From: Kitasatospora papulosa
Lineage (GTDB): Bacteria; Actinomycetota; Actinomycetes; Streptomycetales; Streptomycetaceae
DNA length: 64,000 bases
Assembly: GCF_000717245.1 (NCBI RefSeq)
Contig: NZ_JNYQ01000003.1
Span: 372,001 to 436,000, forward strand
Direction: 5' to 3'
A model generated the notes under the pieces. It searched no databases and was not told where the DNA came from. It saw nothing but the letters and a program-made list of their open reading frames with translations. The translations under genes and the position numbers were made by a program. Below are positions 16,722-25,277 of this stretch, piece by piece (within the stretch, counting starts at the first letter, position 1; each line of letters begins with the position of its first letter).

Positions 16722-17219
16722 TCAGAGAACGCCGGAGGCGGAGACGGCGATCTTCGCCTTGGTGGTGCCGCTCTGGGAGCCGTAGGTCTCGATCTTGCGG
16801 ACGAGCGCCATGCTGTCCTCGTCGGCGACCTCGCCGAACACCACGTGCTTGCCGTCCAGCCAGGGGGTGAGGACGGTGGTGATGAAGAACTGCGACCCGT
16901 TGGTGTTCGGGCCGGCGTTGGCCATCGAGAGCAGACCCGGCTTGTTGTGCTTCAGGGTGAAGTTCTCGTCGGCGAACTTCTCGCCGTAGATGCTCTTGCC
17001 ACCGGTGCCGTTGCCCCGGGTGAAGTCACCGCCCTGGAGCATGAAGTCCGGGATGACGCGGTGGAACGGCGAGCCGGCGTAACCGAAGCCGTGCTCACCG
17101 GTGGCGAGCGCGCGGAAGTTCTCCGCGGTCTTGGGGGCAACGTCGTCGAAAAGGTTGAACACGATCCGGCCCGCGGGCTGGTCGTCGATGGTGATGTCGA
17201 AATACGCCTTGATGGTCAT
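16722..17219 (-). CDS. ppiA: Peptidyl-prolyl cis-trans isomerase (cyclophilin type)
   Basis: 165 residues, a bare cytoplasmic cyclophilin without signal peptide. The active-site stretch FHRVIPDFMLQGGDFTRGNGTGGKSIYGEKF holds the catalytic Arg and the Gln. ANAGPNTNGSQFFITTVLTPWLDGKHVVFGEV completes the signature. It speeds X-Pro isomerisation during folding. AGGATGG is the ribosome site, and a strong hairpin follows the stop, so it is probably monocistronic. Confidence 0.96.
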   Translation of the reverse strand: MTIKAYFDITIDDQPAGRIVFNLFDDVAPKTAENFRALATGEHGFGYAGSPFHRVIPDFMLQGGDFTRGNGTGGKSIYGEKFADENFTLKHNKPGLLSMANAGPNTNGSQFFITTVLTPWLDGKHVVFGEVADEDSMALVRKIETYGSQSGTTKAKIAVSASGVL

Positions 17220-17294
17220 GGGTCCATCCTGACATCACCTGCCGCTCCGCGGTGCACAGCCCCCGCCCGGCGGAGGCCGTGGGCCGCACGGGCA

Positions 17295-17327
17295 CGGCGT
17301 ACCACGGCCATGAGCCGTGGTACGCCG
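17295..17327. terminator. Hairpin downstream of the lamin-tail gene
   Basis: Perfect 14-base arms (17295-17308, 17314-17327) with a 5-base loop, in the gap between the lamin-tail gene and the cyclophilin start. It can end the lamin-tail transcript. Confidence 0.6.
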
Positions 17328-17368
17328 TTTCAGTCAGGGAGAACGCCGCGTCCCCCTATCCGTGCGGG

Positions 17369-17917
17369 TCAGCGGTTGCCCCGCTGACCTCCGTCGCGGT
17401 GACCGCCGTCACGGTGGTCCCCGCCGCGGTACCCGCCGTCACGGTGACCGCCGTCGCGGTACCGCCCCCAGGACTTGGAGTCGACCTTGTGCCCGCGGTT
17501 GTCACGGAGCGTGGCGGTGTCCCTGCTGTCCCACACGTAGTGGCGACGGTCCTGGTACACGTCGTGCCGGGTGTCACGGCCGACACCGGTGTGGACGCGG
17601 ACGGAGGAGCGGCCGGGCAGTCGCAGGTCGAACGTGTAGGTGCGGCGGCTCTCGTCGCTGAGCGTCCAGCCACGGAGGTTGACGGCGTGGCGGCCGGTGT
17701 TGGTGACGGTCACCCACTCGGCGTTCAGGCTGCGGTTCGAGCCGTTGTCGCGGCCGGGGCTGTCGTACTGGATCTCACCCAGGACGACCGCCGAGCGCTG
17801 CGCCGGCCGGTGGTGGCCGTGGTCCCGGCCATCGGCCGTCGCCGGCAGGGCCGCTGCGGCGAGCAGGGCGCCTGAGGCGAGAACGGTGGCGGTGATCCGT
17901 CGTGCGGAACGGGACAT
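17369..17917 (-). CDS. Secreted lamin-tail-domain (LTD) protein
   Basis: 182 residues. A signal peptide (RRITATVLASGALLAAAALPATA) leads to an Ig-like lamin tail domain (about 45-140: VVLGEIQYDSPGRDNGSNRSLNAEWVTVTNTG). That fold is often found in exported nucleases and surface proteins. The C-terminus is a low-complexity His/Arg/Asp/Gly run made of repeated HRDGG units, visible as short direct repeats at about 17380-17470. No catalytic domain is present, so it is likely a structural or binding protein. Confidence 0.82.
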   Translation of the reverse strand: MSRSARRITATVLASGALLAAAALPATADGRDHGHHRPAQRSAVVLGEIQYDSPGRDNGSNRSLNAEWVTVTNTGRHAVNLRGWTLSDESRRTYTFDLRLPGRSSVRVHTGVGRDTRHDVYQDRRHYVWDSRDTATLRDNRGHKVDSKSWGRYRDGGHRDGGYRGGDHRDGGHRDGGQRGNR

Positions 17918-18034
17918 GAAAACCCCTCATCGTGCAGGCCCGGAATGGAGTGCCGGGCGTTTTCCGACCCCGGCGTCGTGCCGGGAACGCAAACTTTGTC
18001 CCGCTTCCGAGGTGGCCGAAAGGTGCCCTGGTTC

Positions 18035-18065
18035 GTGTGACAAAGTGCGGACATTTCTGTCACAC
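18035..18065. promoter_or_regulatory. Inverted repeat GTGTGACA-N15-TGTCACAC
   Basis: Two perfect 8-bp arms (18035-18042, 18058-18065) about 120 bp upstream of the lamin-tail start. The half-sites resemble Crp-type TGTGA/TCACA, but the spacing is longer than the usual 6-8 bp. The rest of 17918-18267 shows no gene. The regulator is unknown. Confidence 0.4.
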
Positions 18066-18267
18066 ACGACTGCACGCGGCACGGATTGCCGCGGTCGTAG
18101 ACCTGTCAACCGTTGATTGCTGCACCGACCCTTACGGGGAGCCGTTCACAGCGCCACCACATCTCGTTCACCTCGGACCCACTCCCCCGGCACACCGGGC
18201 CCGACCGCGCGGATCCGGGCAGATCCGTGTAACAGAAGCGACAGCGCTTACCTGGACAAAGGTTCCC

Positions 18268-18501
18268 TTACTGGCGGGAAAGGAGCTCGCGCGTTCGAGC
18301 CGTCAGCATCCATCGGGACGGAGCGATACGGGCACGCTGACCGCCGCTGGTCACCAGCGCGTTCACGGGGGACATCGGGTCCAGCGCCATCGTCCTGGCC
18401 AGCAGCACGCCGACGGCCAGCGGAAGGAGGGTCACCGCCAGCGCGGTACCGGCGCTGGCCAGGGTCTGGATGCGGGGGCGCGTCGGCGCGACGGGGAGCA
18501 T
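18268..18501 (-). CDS. Small single-pass membrane protein, hypothetical
   Basis: 77 residues from an ATG at 18501, weakly preceded by GGAA. One hydrophobic helix (TALAVTLLPLAVGVLLARTMAL, about 16-37) is followed by a short basic tail. Codon usage follows the GC-rich third-position pattern of neighbouring genes. I recognise no family. It may equally be a chance frame. Confidence 0.4.
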   Translation of the reverse strand: MLPVAPTRPRIQTLASAGTALAVTLLPLAVGVLLARTMALDPMSPVNALVTSGGQRARIAPSRWMLTARTRELLSRQ

Positions 18502-18599
18502 GGTTCCATTCCACCGGCCGGGGCCCGTGCCGGGATCGGGTCGCGTACTCAGAGGCACTGCTCCCCGGTACTCAGTCCGGCACGCCGCCCCGCCCGTCC

Positions 18600-19031
18600 T
18601 CATTCCTGGGAGGGAGGGCCCCAGTGGGAGAACCGGGGCAGCCACCTCACCCGGTAATCGGGGTGTCCGGCGTACTCGGCTGCCATCTGCCGCACGACGA
18701 AACCCAGCCCCACGGCGCGCCCCGAGGCGAAGTCCTGGGCCGGGCGGTCGGTGTCCAGGGCCGAGATCTCCTCGTACTCGTCCAGGAGGACCCTGGTCGT
18801 CTCGATGCGGCGCAGGCTGCGCGCGGGGTCCTGGAAGGCGATGTGCCGGTCGTAACCTCGCGACCGTACGACGAAGGCGATACCGCTCGTGCGGTCGTGC
18901 ACCTCACCGGGCGCCTCGGCCGGTGTCCGCCAGCCGTCACCGCCCGCCTCCCGCGCGATGTCCTCCTCCTCGGCGAGGCGTGCCCGCACGAAGGCCAACA
19001 GGTCCAAGTTCTCTGCCATCTGGTTCCGCAT
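18600..19031 (-). CDS. DUF6221-like small cytoplasmic protein
   Basis: About 143 residues; the ATG at 19031 has GGAG four bases away, and a second ATG at 19019 (MAENLDLLAFVRARLAEEEDIAR) is also possible. The pattern of an N-terminal LxxFVRARLxEE helix, a central HIAFQDPARSLRRIETTRVLLDEYE and an end AAEYAGHPDYRVRW matches the DUF6221 proteins common in Streptomyces, many near phage-like regions. Function unknown. Isolated between hairpin-rich DNA and the small membrane ORF. Confidence 0.75.
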   Translation of the reverse strand: MRNQMAENLDLLAFVRARLAEEEDIAREAGGDGWRTPAEAPGEVHDRTSGIAFVVRSRGYDRHIAFQDPARSLRRIETTRVLLDEYEEISALDTDRPAQDFASGRAVGLGFVVRQMAAEYAGHPDYRVRWLPRFSHWGPPSQE

Positions 19032-19153
19032 CCTTCTCCGTCACAGACCGCGGCGGTGATCCGTTCACCGCCGCGGGCCCGTTCTGCCCGACCAGCAGAG
19101 GATGCCTCACCTGCGCACCGAGGGCGCAGTCCGCACCTGGCGCGTCCGTATGA

Positions 19154-19274
19154 CGGACATCCCCGGCGGGGGCGCCGACGGGGATGTCCGACCGGGAGCG
19201 ACGGCTCTCTCCGTCGCTCCCGGCACAGCACGGCGAGGGGGCGCACCCGTGCGGGTGCGCCCCCTCGCCGTGCT
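19154..19274. terminator. Array of three consecutive perfect hairpins
   Basis: Hairpin 1: 11-bp arms 19154-19164 and 19180-19190. Hairpin 2: 13-bp arms 19192-19204 and 19211-19223, loop CTCTCT. Hairpin 3: 22-bp arms 19227-19248 and 19253-19274, loop GTGC. They follow one another with 1-3 bases between, just after the PfkB stop (minus strand). At least hairpin 3 should terminate the polyol operon. Confidence 0.75.
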
Positions 19275-19284
19275 GCGTGCTGCG

Positions 19285-20199
19285 TCAGGCGCCCGCCGGG
19301 ACGGAGGGCTCCGTGCCGGCCCGGGCGCACACCGAGGCAGCGGCCTCGGAGGCGGCGGACAGCATGTCCCGCACCTCGTCCGGATCCGGTGCCGCGGTGA
19401 AGGAGCCGCGGGCGCCCAGCCGGGTCAGCAGACCGGCGGCGAACGCGTCACCCGCCCCGATCGTGTTGACGACCCGGACCGGTGTGGCCGGGACGGACAC
19501 GGGTGCTCCGGCAGCGGTGTACGCCGTGCTGCCCTTCGCGCCCCGGGTGAGGACCACGAGCCGTCCCCCGGCCGCCAGCTCCCGGCAGGTGTCCTCCGGG
19601 TCGGTGCCGGGCCACAGCCGGTCCAGGTCCTCGTCGCTGGCTTTGACGACGTGGGCGAGGCGGCAGAGTTCACGCAGCGCCGCCGCGCCGTGGTCCACGC
19701 CCAGGGTGCGGTCCCGGCGGACGTTGGGGTCCACCACGAGGAGGGAGTGCCGGGCGGCCGCGAGGGCGGCCTCCCGGACGGCCGAGGCCGCGGGCTCCAC
19801 GACGGCGGCGAGTCCGCCCACGTACACGGCGCCGAACCCGGCGGTCCGTGCGGACACGTCCGGCAGCCTGAACGTCGCCGTCTCCTGGAGGTGGAAGTGG
19901 TAGCCCGTTCCCCCCGAGTCCGGTTCGGCGACGGCCAGCGCGGTGGGCAGCCCGCTGCGCGCGCACAGCGACACGTCGGCCCCGGCCGCCCGCAGCCGCT
20001 CCTCGATCATCCGGGCGAAACCGTCGTCGCCCAGTCCCCCGGCGAACGAGACCGGGGTGCCGAGCCTGGCCAGTCCGACGGCGACGTTGGCGGGTGCGCC
20101 GCCGAACTGGGCCGTACGTACGCCGCCGTCCCCGGCCACCGGGACGAGGTCGACGAGCGCCTCGCCCATCACGAGGACGGCACCGGGCCCTCCCGTCAC
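19285..20199 (-). CDS. PfkB-family carbohydrate kinase (probable fructokinase)
   Basis: 304 residues. PfkB signatures are GGAPANVAVGLARLG (about 33-47) and NTIGAGDAFAAGLL with the catalytic-base Asp. It phosphorylates a sugar, most likely fructose made by the adjacent dehydrogenase from a hexitol. The GTG start overlaps the dehydrogenase stop (GTGA), showing translational coupling. It is the last gene of the operon DeoR, binding protein, two permeases, dehydrogenase, kinase. Adenosine or 2-keto-3-deoxygluconate kinase cannot be ruled out by sequence alone. Confidence 0.88.
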   Translation of the reverse strand: MTGGPGAVLVMGEALVDLVPVAGDGGVRTAQFGGAPANVAVGLARLGTPVSFAGGLGDDGFARMIEERLRAAGADVSLCARSGLPTALAVAEPDSGGTGYHFHLQETATFRLPDVSARTAGFGAVYVGGLAAVVEPAASAVREAALAAARHSLLVVDPNVRRDRTLGVDHGAAALRELCRLAHVVKASDEDLDRLWPGTDPEDTCRELAAGGRLVVLTRGAKGSTAYTAAGAPVSVPATPVRVVNTIGAGDAFAAGLLTRLGARGSFTAAPDPDEVRDMLSAASEAAASVCARAGTEPSVPAGA

Positions 20200-21185
20200 G
20201 GCTCGACCACGATCTTGCGGCCGACGCCGGCCTTGAAGCGGTCGACGGCCTGCGGGTACTGGTCCAGCGGCAACCGGTCGCTGATGAAGACCGACGGGTC
20301 CAGGATCCCGGTGGCGAAGAGGGCTGCCGCGCGTTCGTAGCTGTGCAGGACGGCCATCGAGCCGGTGATGGTGATCTCCTGGTTGTAGATGCGGTACGGC
20401 TCGATGACCGCCGTCGTCGCGTAGTCGGCGACCCCGAACTGGAGGAAGGTCCCGCCCTTGGCGACGCGTCCCAGGCCGTCCTGGATCGCGGCCGCGTTGC
20501 CCGTCGCGTCGATGACGACGTCCCAGCCGCCGGGGCGGTCCAGCTCGTCGGCCCCGGCCGCCGAGCGGGAGCAGCCGAGGAGACCGGCCGTGGCGAGGCG
20601 CTCGGGGTTGACGTCGAGGACGTCCACGCCCGCCGCCCCGGTGCGCTTGGCGAGCTCCAGCATCATGAGGCCCATGGTCCCCGAGCCGTAGATCAGCACC
20701 TCGGCGCCGAGTGTGCTGTTCAGGACGTCGTAGCCGCGGACCGCGCAGGACAGCGGCTCGATCAGGGCGGCGTCCTTGACGTCGATGTGGTCGGGCAGCT
20801 TGACGCAGTTGGCGACGGGGGCGACGGCGTACTCGGCGGCTCCGCCGGAGACGGTGACGCCGATGGCGGCCCAGCGTTCGCAGAGGTTGCCGCGTCCGTT
20901 GCGGCAGTAGCGGCACTCGTGACAGTGCAGGGAGGGGTCGACGGCGACGCGGTCGCCTACGGCCAGTTCCGTGACCTCGCTTCCGACGCCCACGATCTCC
21001 CCGGCGAACTCGTGGCCGGGGACGAGCGGCAGGGACGGTGCGAACTCGCCCTGCAGGATGTGCAGGTCGGTGCCGCACAGTCCGCAGGAGGCGACGTCCA
21101 CGACGACGTCGCGCGGGCCGGGTGTGGGGTCGGGGACGGTGGTGACGGAGACCTTGCCGGGGGCTTCGACGATCGCTGCCCGCAT
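20196..21185 (-). CDS. Zinc-dependent polyol dehydrogenase (MDR family, sorbitol/threonine dehydrogenase-like)
   Basis: 329 residues. Catalytic zinc ligands are in CGLCGTDLHI (Cys) and PGHEFAGEIVGVG (His-Glu). The structural zinc lies in CHECRYCRNGRGNLC (four Cys). The nucleotide site is IYGSGTMGLMMLELAKRTG. It probably oxidises a hexitol or pentitol to a ketose with NAD. The ATG overlaps the upstream permease stop by one base (TAATG), and its own stop overlaps the kinase start. Exact polyol (sorbitol, mannitol, xylitol) is not determined. Confidence 0.9.
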   Translation of the reverse strand: MRAAIVEAPGKVSVTTVPDPTPGPRDVVVDVASCGLCGTDLHILQGEFAPSLPLVPGHEFAGEIVGVGSEVTELAVGDRVAVDPSLHCHECRYCRNGRGNLCERWAAIGVTVSGGAAEYAVAPVANCVKLPDHIDVKDAALIEPLSCAVRGYDVLNSTLGAEVLIYGSGTMGLMMLELAKRTGAAGVDVLDVNPERLATAGLLGCSRSAAGADELDRPGGWDVVIDATGNAAAIQDGLGRVAKGGTFLQFGVADYATTAVIEPYRIYNQEITITGSMAVLHSYERAAALFATGILDPSVFISDRLPLDQYPQAVDRFKAGVGRKIVVEP

Positions 21186-22063
21186 TATTTCACTGCTCCA
21201 AGAGACAGGCCCTGGACGAGTTTGTCCTGGGCGGCGTAGCCGGCGGCGAGCACCGGCAGGGACACGACGACGGACGCGGCACACAGCTGGGCCAGGAAGA
21301 GTCCCTGGCTGGTGACGAATCCGGTGAGGAAGACGGGTGCGGTCTGGGCGACGACGCCGGTGAGCACCCGTGCGAAGAGCAGTTCGTTCCAGCTGAAGAT
21401 GAAGCAGATCAGGGCGGTGGCGGCGATGCCCGGCGCGGCCATCGGCGCGACGACCCTGGCCAGGACGGTCGGCAGCCGCGCGCCGTCCACCTGGGCGGCC
21501 TCGATGACGGACACCGGTATGTCCGCGAGGAAGGACTGCATCATCCAGACCGCGATCGGCAGGTTCATCGAGGTGTAGAGCAGGACGAGGAGCCAGATGT
21601 TGTCGAGCATCCCCGCGTTCTTGGCGAACAGGTAGACGGGCAGGAGGCCCGCGACGACGGGCAGCATCTTCGTGGAGAGGAAGAAGAACATCACGTCCGT
21701 CCACTTGCGGACGCGCCGGATGGAAAGGGCGTACGCGGCCGGCAGCGCCAGCAGGAGCACCAGGACGGTGGAGAAGAAGGAGGCGCCCAGGGAGTTGAGG
21801 AGCGGCGGCCACGGGGTGACGCCGGTGTCGGCTCCGAAGAAGGCCCGGTAGCCGTCGAGGGTGAGCGGCGCGAAGAGGGAGGGCGGGTTGGTGGCGGCGT
21901 CCGACTCCGCGTGCAGCGAGGTCAGCAGCATCCACAGGGCGGGCAGACAGAAGGCGAGTCCTGCCGCCCAGGCCAGCAGGCCGAGCGCGGTGGAGCGCCG
22001 TTTGGCCCTGCGCAGGGCGCCTCGCGCGGACGGGGTCGGCGCGGGGACGGTGGCGGTGGTCAT
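21185..22063 (-). CDS. Carbohydrate ABC transporter permease, MalG type
   Basis: 292 residues with six predicted membrane helices. The EAA loop (VIEAAQVDGARLPTVLARVVAPMAAPGIAAT), which docks the ATPase, is in the C-terminal half. The N-terminal cytoplasmic region is short. It pairs with the 22060 permease and the 23022 lipoprotein. No ATPase gene is in the operon, so a shared MsiK-type ATPase is inferred. The ATG overlaps the upstream stop as ATGA. Confidence 0.92.
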   Translation of the reverse strand: MTTATVPAPTPSARGALRRAKRRSTALGLLAWAAGLAFCLPALWMLLTSLHAESDAATNPPSLFAPLTLDGYRAFFGADTGVTPWPPLLNSLGASFFSTVLVLLLALPAAYALSIRRVRKWTDVMFFFLSTKMLPVVAGLLPVYLFAKNAGMLDNIWLLVLLYTSMNLPIAVWMMQSFLADIPVSVIEAAQVDGARLPTVLARVVAPMAAPGIAATALICFIFSWNELLFARVLTGVVAQTAPVFLTGFVTSQGLFLAQLCAASVVVSLPVLAAGYAAQDKLVQGLSLGAVK

Positions 22064-23025
22064 GCGCGGTTCGCCTCCTCACTGAAGAGGGACGAGACGG
22101 TCCGGAGCGCGAAGGTGGCGATGATGATCGTGCCGATCACCACGACGACTCCCGCGGCGGACGCCAGTCCGTATTCGTGGGCCTGGTAGAAGGTCTGGTA
22201 GATCGTGTACGGGAGGTTGGCCGTGCCGAGTCCGCCGGCGGTGATCGTGAACACCGCGTCGAAGTTCTGCACGATGTAGACGGCGCCGAGCAGGACGCCG
22301 AGTTCGAGGTACCGGCGCAGGTGGGGCAGGGTCAGGTAGCGGAAGGTCTGCCAGGCGCTCGCCCCGTCGAGGCGCGCCGCCTCGACGACCTCGGCGGGCC
22401 GGCTCTGGAGCCCCGCGAGCAGGATCAGCATCATGAACGGCGTCCACTGCCAGACCAGCGCGGCGATGACGGCGAGCAGGGGCATCTCCGCGATCCAGTC
22501 CGGCTGGCTCGGGGTCGTGTCGCCGAAGAGCTCACCGACCCAGCTGAGCGCGCCGTTGAGGAGTCCGTACTCCGGGTTGTACAGCGCGTGCTTCCACAGC
22601 AGCGCGGCGGAGACGGGCACGATCAGGAACGGCGTGATGAGCAGGGTGCGGACGAGGCCGCGGCCGAAGAACGCGCGGTCCAGGAGCAGCGCGAGGGCCA
22701 GTCCGAGGACCACGGTGGCGATGACCACGCCCGCGGTCAGCAGGATGGTGGTGAGGACCGATTCGCGGAGAGCGGCGTCGGTGAAGACGGACGCGTAGTT
22801 GTCCAGCCCGTTGAAGGCGCGCTTGTCGGGGTTGAGGGAGTTCCAGTCGAAGAGGGAGATCACCAGGGTCGCCACGAAGGGCAGCTGGGTGACGACGATC
22901 AGGAAGACCAGCGCGGGCAGGAGCGGGGCCCTGGTGGCCCAGGCCCGGGGGCCTGTTCGCCTGCGGTCCGGCGCGGCGGCCGGGCGGGGTGGTGACTGAG
23001 GGGTGGTGCCGACTGCTGTGGTCAT
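22060..23025 (-). CDS. Carbohydrate ABC transporter permease, MalF type
   Basis: 321 residues, six helices. The EAA loop reads VVEAARLDGASAWQTFRYLTLPHLRRYLELG. An N-terminal Pro/Arg-rich cytoplasmic tail precedes the first helix (LLPALVFLIVVTQLPFVATLVISLF). It is coupled to both neighbours by ATGA overlaps. Similar in order to sorbitol/mannitol smoEFG systems of proteobacteria and actinomycetes. Confidence 0.92.
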   Translation of the reverse strand: MTTAVGTTPQSPPRPAAAPDRRRTGPRAWATRAPLLPALVFLIVVTQLPFVATLVISLFDWNSLNPDKRAFNGLDNYASVFTDAALRESVLTTILLTAGVVIATVVLGLALALLLDRAFFGRGLVRTLLITPFLIVPVSAALLWKHALYNPEYGLLNGALSWVGELFGDTTPSQPDWIAEMPLLAVIAALVWQWTPFMMLILLAGLQSRPAEVVEAARLDGASAWQTFRYLTLPHLRRYLELGVLLGAVYIVQNFDAVFTITAGGLGTANLPYTIYQTFYQAHEYGLASAAGVVVVIGTIIIATFALRTVSSLFSEEANRA

Positions 23026-24380
23026 CGGTACTCCTTGGCGACCTGCTCGGCCAGCTTCTGGGAGGTGGCCAGCGCCTTGTCGACGGACTGGCGGCCGGCG
23101 ATGGCCGCGCTGATCTCCTGCGCGACCCGGGTGCCGAGATCGGTGAACTCGGGGATGCCGACGAACTGGATGCCGGGCACGGGACGCGGCTGGACGCCCG
23201 GGTTCTTCGGGTCGGCGCCGGAGATGGCCTGCTCGGTGACGTCCGCGAACGCGCCGGCGGCCTCGCGGTATTCGGGGTTGTCGTAGGTGGAGGCCCGTTT
23301 TCCGGCCGGTGCGTTGGACCAGCCGCTGGTCTCACCGACGAGCGACTCGTACTCCTTGCTGGAGGCCCAGGAGACGAACTTCCAGGCGTCGTCGGACTTC
23401 TTGGAGGCCTTCTGGATGCCCCAGGCCCAGGTGTAGAGCCAGCCCGAGCTCTTGGTCTCCTCGACCGGCGCGGGTACGTAGCCGATCTTCCCCTTGACCG
23501 GCGAGTCCGCCGCCTCCAGGGACCCCGCACCGGCCGTGGCGTCGTACCACATGGCGGTCTTGCCCTGGGTCATGTTGTTGAGGCACTCGGCGTACCCGGA
23601 CTGCGACGCCCCGCGCTCCCCGTGTTTGCGCACGAGGTCGACGTAGAACTTCGTGGCCTTCGTGAACTCGGGCGAGGTGAGCTGCGGTTTCCAGTCCTCG
23701 GTGAACCAGGTGCCGCCCATGGTGTTGACGACGGTGGTGAGCGGTGCCATGAGTTCGCCCCAGCCGGGCAGTCCGCGCAGACAGATGCCCTTCATGCCGG
23801 GCTCGGCGCCGTCCGCCTCCGCCGCGAGGCCCGCCACCTCCGTCCAGGTGGGGTGCGGGGGCATCGTCAGGCCCTTCGCCTCGAAGACGTCCTTGCGGTA
23901 CATCAGGAAGGACGACTCCCCGTAGAAGGGTTCGGCGTAGAGCTTGCCCTCGGCGGTGAGCGAGTCCCTCAGGGGTTCGAGAATGTCGTCCTGGTCGAAC
24001 TCCTCGTCCTGCTCGGCGTAGGTGTCGAGCGGGTGCAGCCAGTCGTTCTTGGCGAAGAAGGGCACCTCGAAGTTGCTGATGGTGCCGACGTCGTACTGTC
24101 CGGCCTGGTTGGAGAAGTCCTGGCTGATCTTGTCGCGGACGTCGTTCTCCGGGAGCACGGTGAAGTGCACCTTGATACCGGTCTCCGCGGTGAAGTGCTC
24201 GGCGGTGAGCTTCTGCAGCTCGACCATCTGAGGGTTGTTCACCATGAGTACGTTCAGGGCGTCACCCCCTCCGAACGCGGTCCCGCCGGCTCCGGCGCAA
24301 CCGGCGCCGAGAAGGGCCATGGCTGCCGTGCCCGCGACCGCACGCACGCGGGTCCCGCGGCGTCGTTGCTGGTGGGGCAT
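23022..24380 (-). CDS. Sugar or polyol ABC transporter substrate-binding lipoprotein
   Basis: 452 residues. A lipoprotein signal ends in LLGAGC, so Cys about 28 would carry the lipid anchor. The mature part is a cluster-1 extracellular binding protein: LNVLMVNNPQMVELQKLTAEHFTAETGIKV, then EPFYGESSFLMYRKDVFEAKGL. The wording is close to SmoE-type polyol binders, and the downstream dehydrogenase and PfkB kinase support a polyol substrate. AGGAGACTTT precedes the ATG. DeoR upstream is the likely regulator. Confidence 0.9.
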   Translation of the reverse strand: MPHQQRRRGTRVRAVAGTAAMALLGAGCAGAGGTAFGGGDALNVLMVNNPQMVELQKLTAEHFTAETGIKVHFTVLPENDVRDKISQDFSNQAGQYDVGTISNFEVPFFAKNDWLHPLDTYAEQDEEFDQDDILEPLRDSLTAEGKLYAEPFYGESSFLMYRKDVFEAKGLTMPPHPTWTEVAGLAAEADGAEPGMKGICLRGLPGWGELMAPLTTVVNTMGGTWFTEDWKPQLTSPEFTKATKFYVDLVRKHGERGASQSGYAECLNNMTQGKTAMWYDATAGAGSLEAADSPVKGKIGYVPAPVEETKSSGWLYTWAWGIQKASKKSDDAWKFVSWASSKEYESLVGETSGWSNAPAGKRASTYDNPEYREAAGAFADVTEQAISGADPKNPGVQPRPVPGIQFVGIPEFTDLGTRVAQEISAAIAGRQSVDKALATSQKLAEQVAKEYR

Positions 24381-24459
24381 AAAGTCTCCTGATCGGTCGT
24401 AGCGGCTCGTTGATCGGTGCCCGTGGTCCCCCGGTCCTCCTGACCGCTCCGGGCATGGC

Positions 24460-24478
24460 GGGGCCGGCCTCCGGCCCC
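24460..24478 (-). terminator. Hairpin between DeoR and the binding-protein gene
   Basis: 8-bp arms GGGGCCGG/CCGGCCCC with a CCT loop, in the 135-bp gap on the minus strand. It may partly terminate DeoR transcription and so separate the regulator from the transport operon. Confidence 0.5.
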
Positions 24479-24515
24479 CTTGCGGGGACGAGGCGGGGAA
24501 AGGGGCGGGTCCGGG

Positions 24516-25277
24516 TCAGACCCGGATCACGTTGGGGCCGAGCAGGGAGTAGCGCTGCGCCTCGGCCGAGGGCAGCCCTGTGTCGGTGACGACGGCCTCG
24601 AAGTCACCGACGCCCGCGAAGCGGCAGAAACTCACCGCTCCGAACTTCGAGTGGACCCCGGCGAAGACACGGCGCCGGGCACTGCGCATGGCCTGCGCCT
24701 TGACCTCGCCCACCGCCGGATCGGGGGTGGTCAGCCCGTACTGGCGGGAGATGCCGTTCGCCCCGACGTAGGCCAGGTCGATGACGAAGTCGGCCAGCAT
24801 GCGGGTGGCCCAGTGGTCGACGGTCGCCATGGTGCTGCCGCGCAGCCGCCCGCCCAGCAGGAGCACCGAGGTCTTCTCCGCTTCCGCGAGGACCGTGGCG
24901 ACGGCGAGGGACGCCGTGACCACCGTCAGCGGCCGGTCCTTGGGAAGGGCCTCGGCGATGAGCTGCGGGGTGAAGCCCTCGTCGACGAACACCGTCTCGG
25001 CGTCACCGAGCAGGTCGGCGGCGGCCTTCGCGATGCGTGACTTCTGCGGCACGTGGTGGGTGGTGCGCATGGCCAGGGTCGTCTCGAATCCCGCGCTCTC
25101 GACCGGGTAGGCGCCACCGTGCGTGCGCCGCACGAGGCCGTGCTCCTCCAGGGTGTGCAGATCGCGCCTGATGGTCTCCTTGGCGACCTCGAACCGTTCG
25201 GCGAGCCGGTTCACGTCGACCGCCCCGTCCTGCCGGGCCGTCTCGAGAATTGCCCGTCGCCGTTCCTCGGTGCCCAC
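24516..25277 (-). CDS. DeoR/GlpR-family transcriptional regulator
   Basis: 253 residues from the GTG at 25277 (AGGG site upstream). The longer frame to 25385 adds no domain. The N-terminal helix-turn-helix is classic (TEERRRAILETARQDGAVDVNRLAERFEVAKETIRRDLHTLEEHGLVRRTHGGA), followed by the sugar-phosphate-sensing DeoRC domain (KSRIAKAAADLLGDAETVFVDEGFT). It lies directly upstream of the polyol operon on the same strand and probably represses it until a phosphorylated sugar appears. Confidence 0.92.
   Translation of the reverse strand: MGTEERRRAILETARQDGAVDVNRLAERFEVAKETIRRDLHTLEEHGLVRRTHGGAYPVESAGFETTLAMRTTHHVPQKSRIAKAAADLLGDAETVFVDEGFTPQLIAEALPKDRPLTVVTASLAVATVLAEAEKTSVLLLGGRLRGSTMATVDHWATRMLADFVIDLAYVGANGISRQYGLTTPDPAVGEVKAQAMRSARRRVFAGVHSKFGAVSFCRFAGVGDFEAVVTDTGLPSAEAQRYSLLGPNVIRV

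Noticed and set aside
17380..17470. Short direct repeats considered as a CRISPR or regulatory array
   Set aside because: They are in-frame codons of the His/Arg/Asp/Gly tail of the lamin-tail protein; spacing and lack of unique spacers exclude CRISPR.
17252..17875. Plus-strand frame opposite the lamin-tail gene
   Set aside because: Repetitive Val/Thr/Ala product created by the HRDGG-coding repeats on the other strand.
22177..22995. Plus-strand frames opposite ABC permease genes
   Set aside because: Glu/Gln/Arg-rich shadow translations with no domain; the minus strand has clear permeases with EAA loops.
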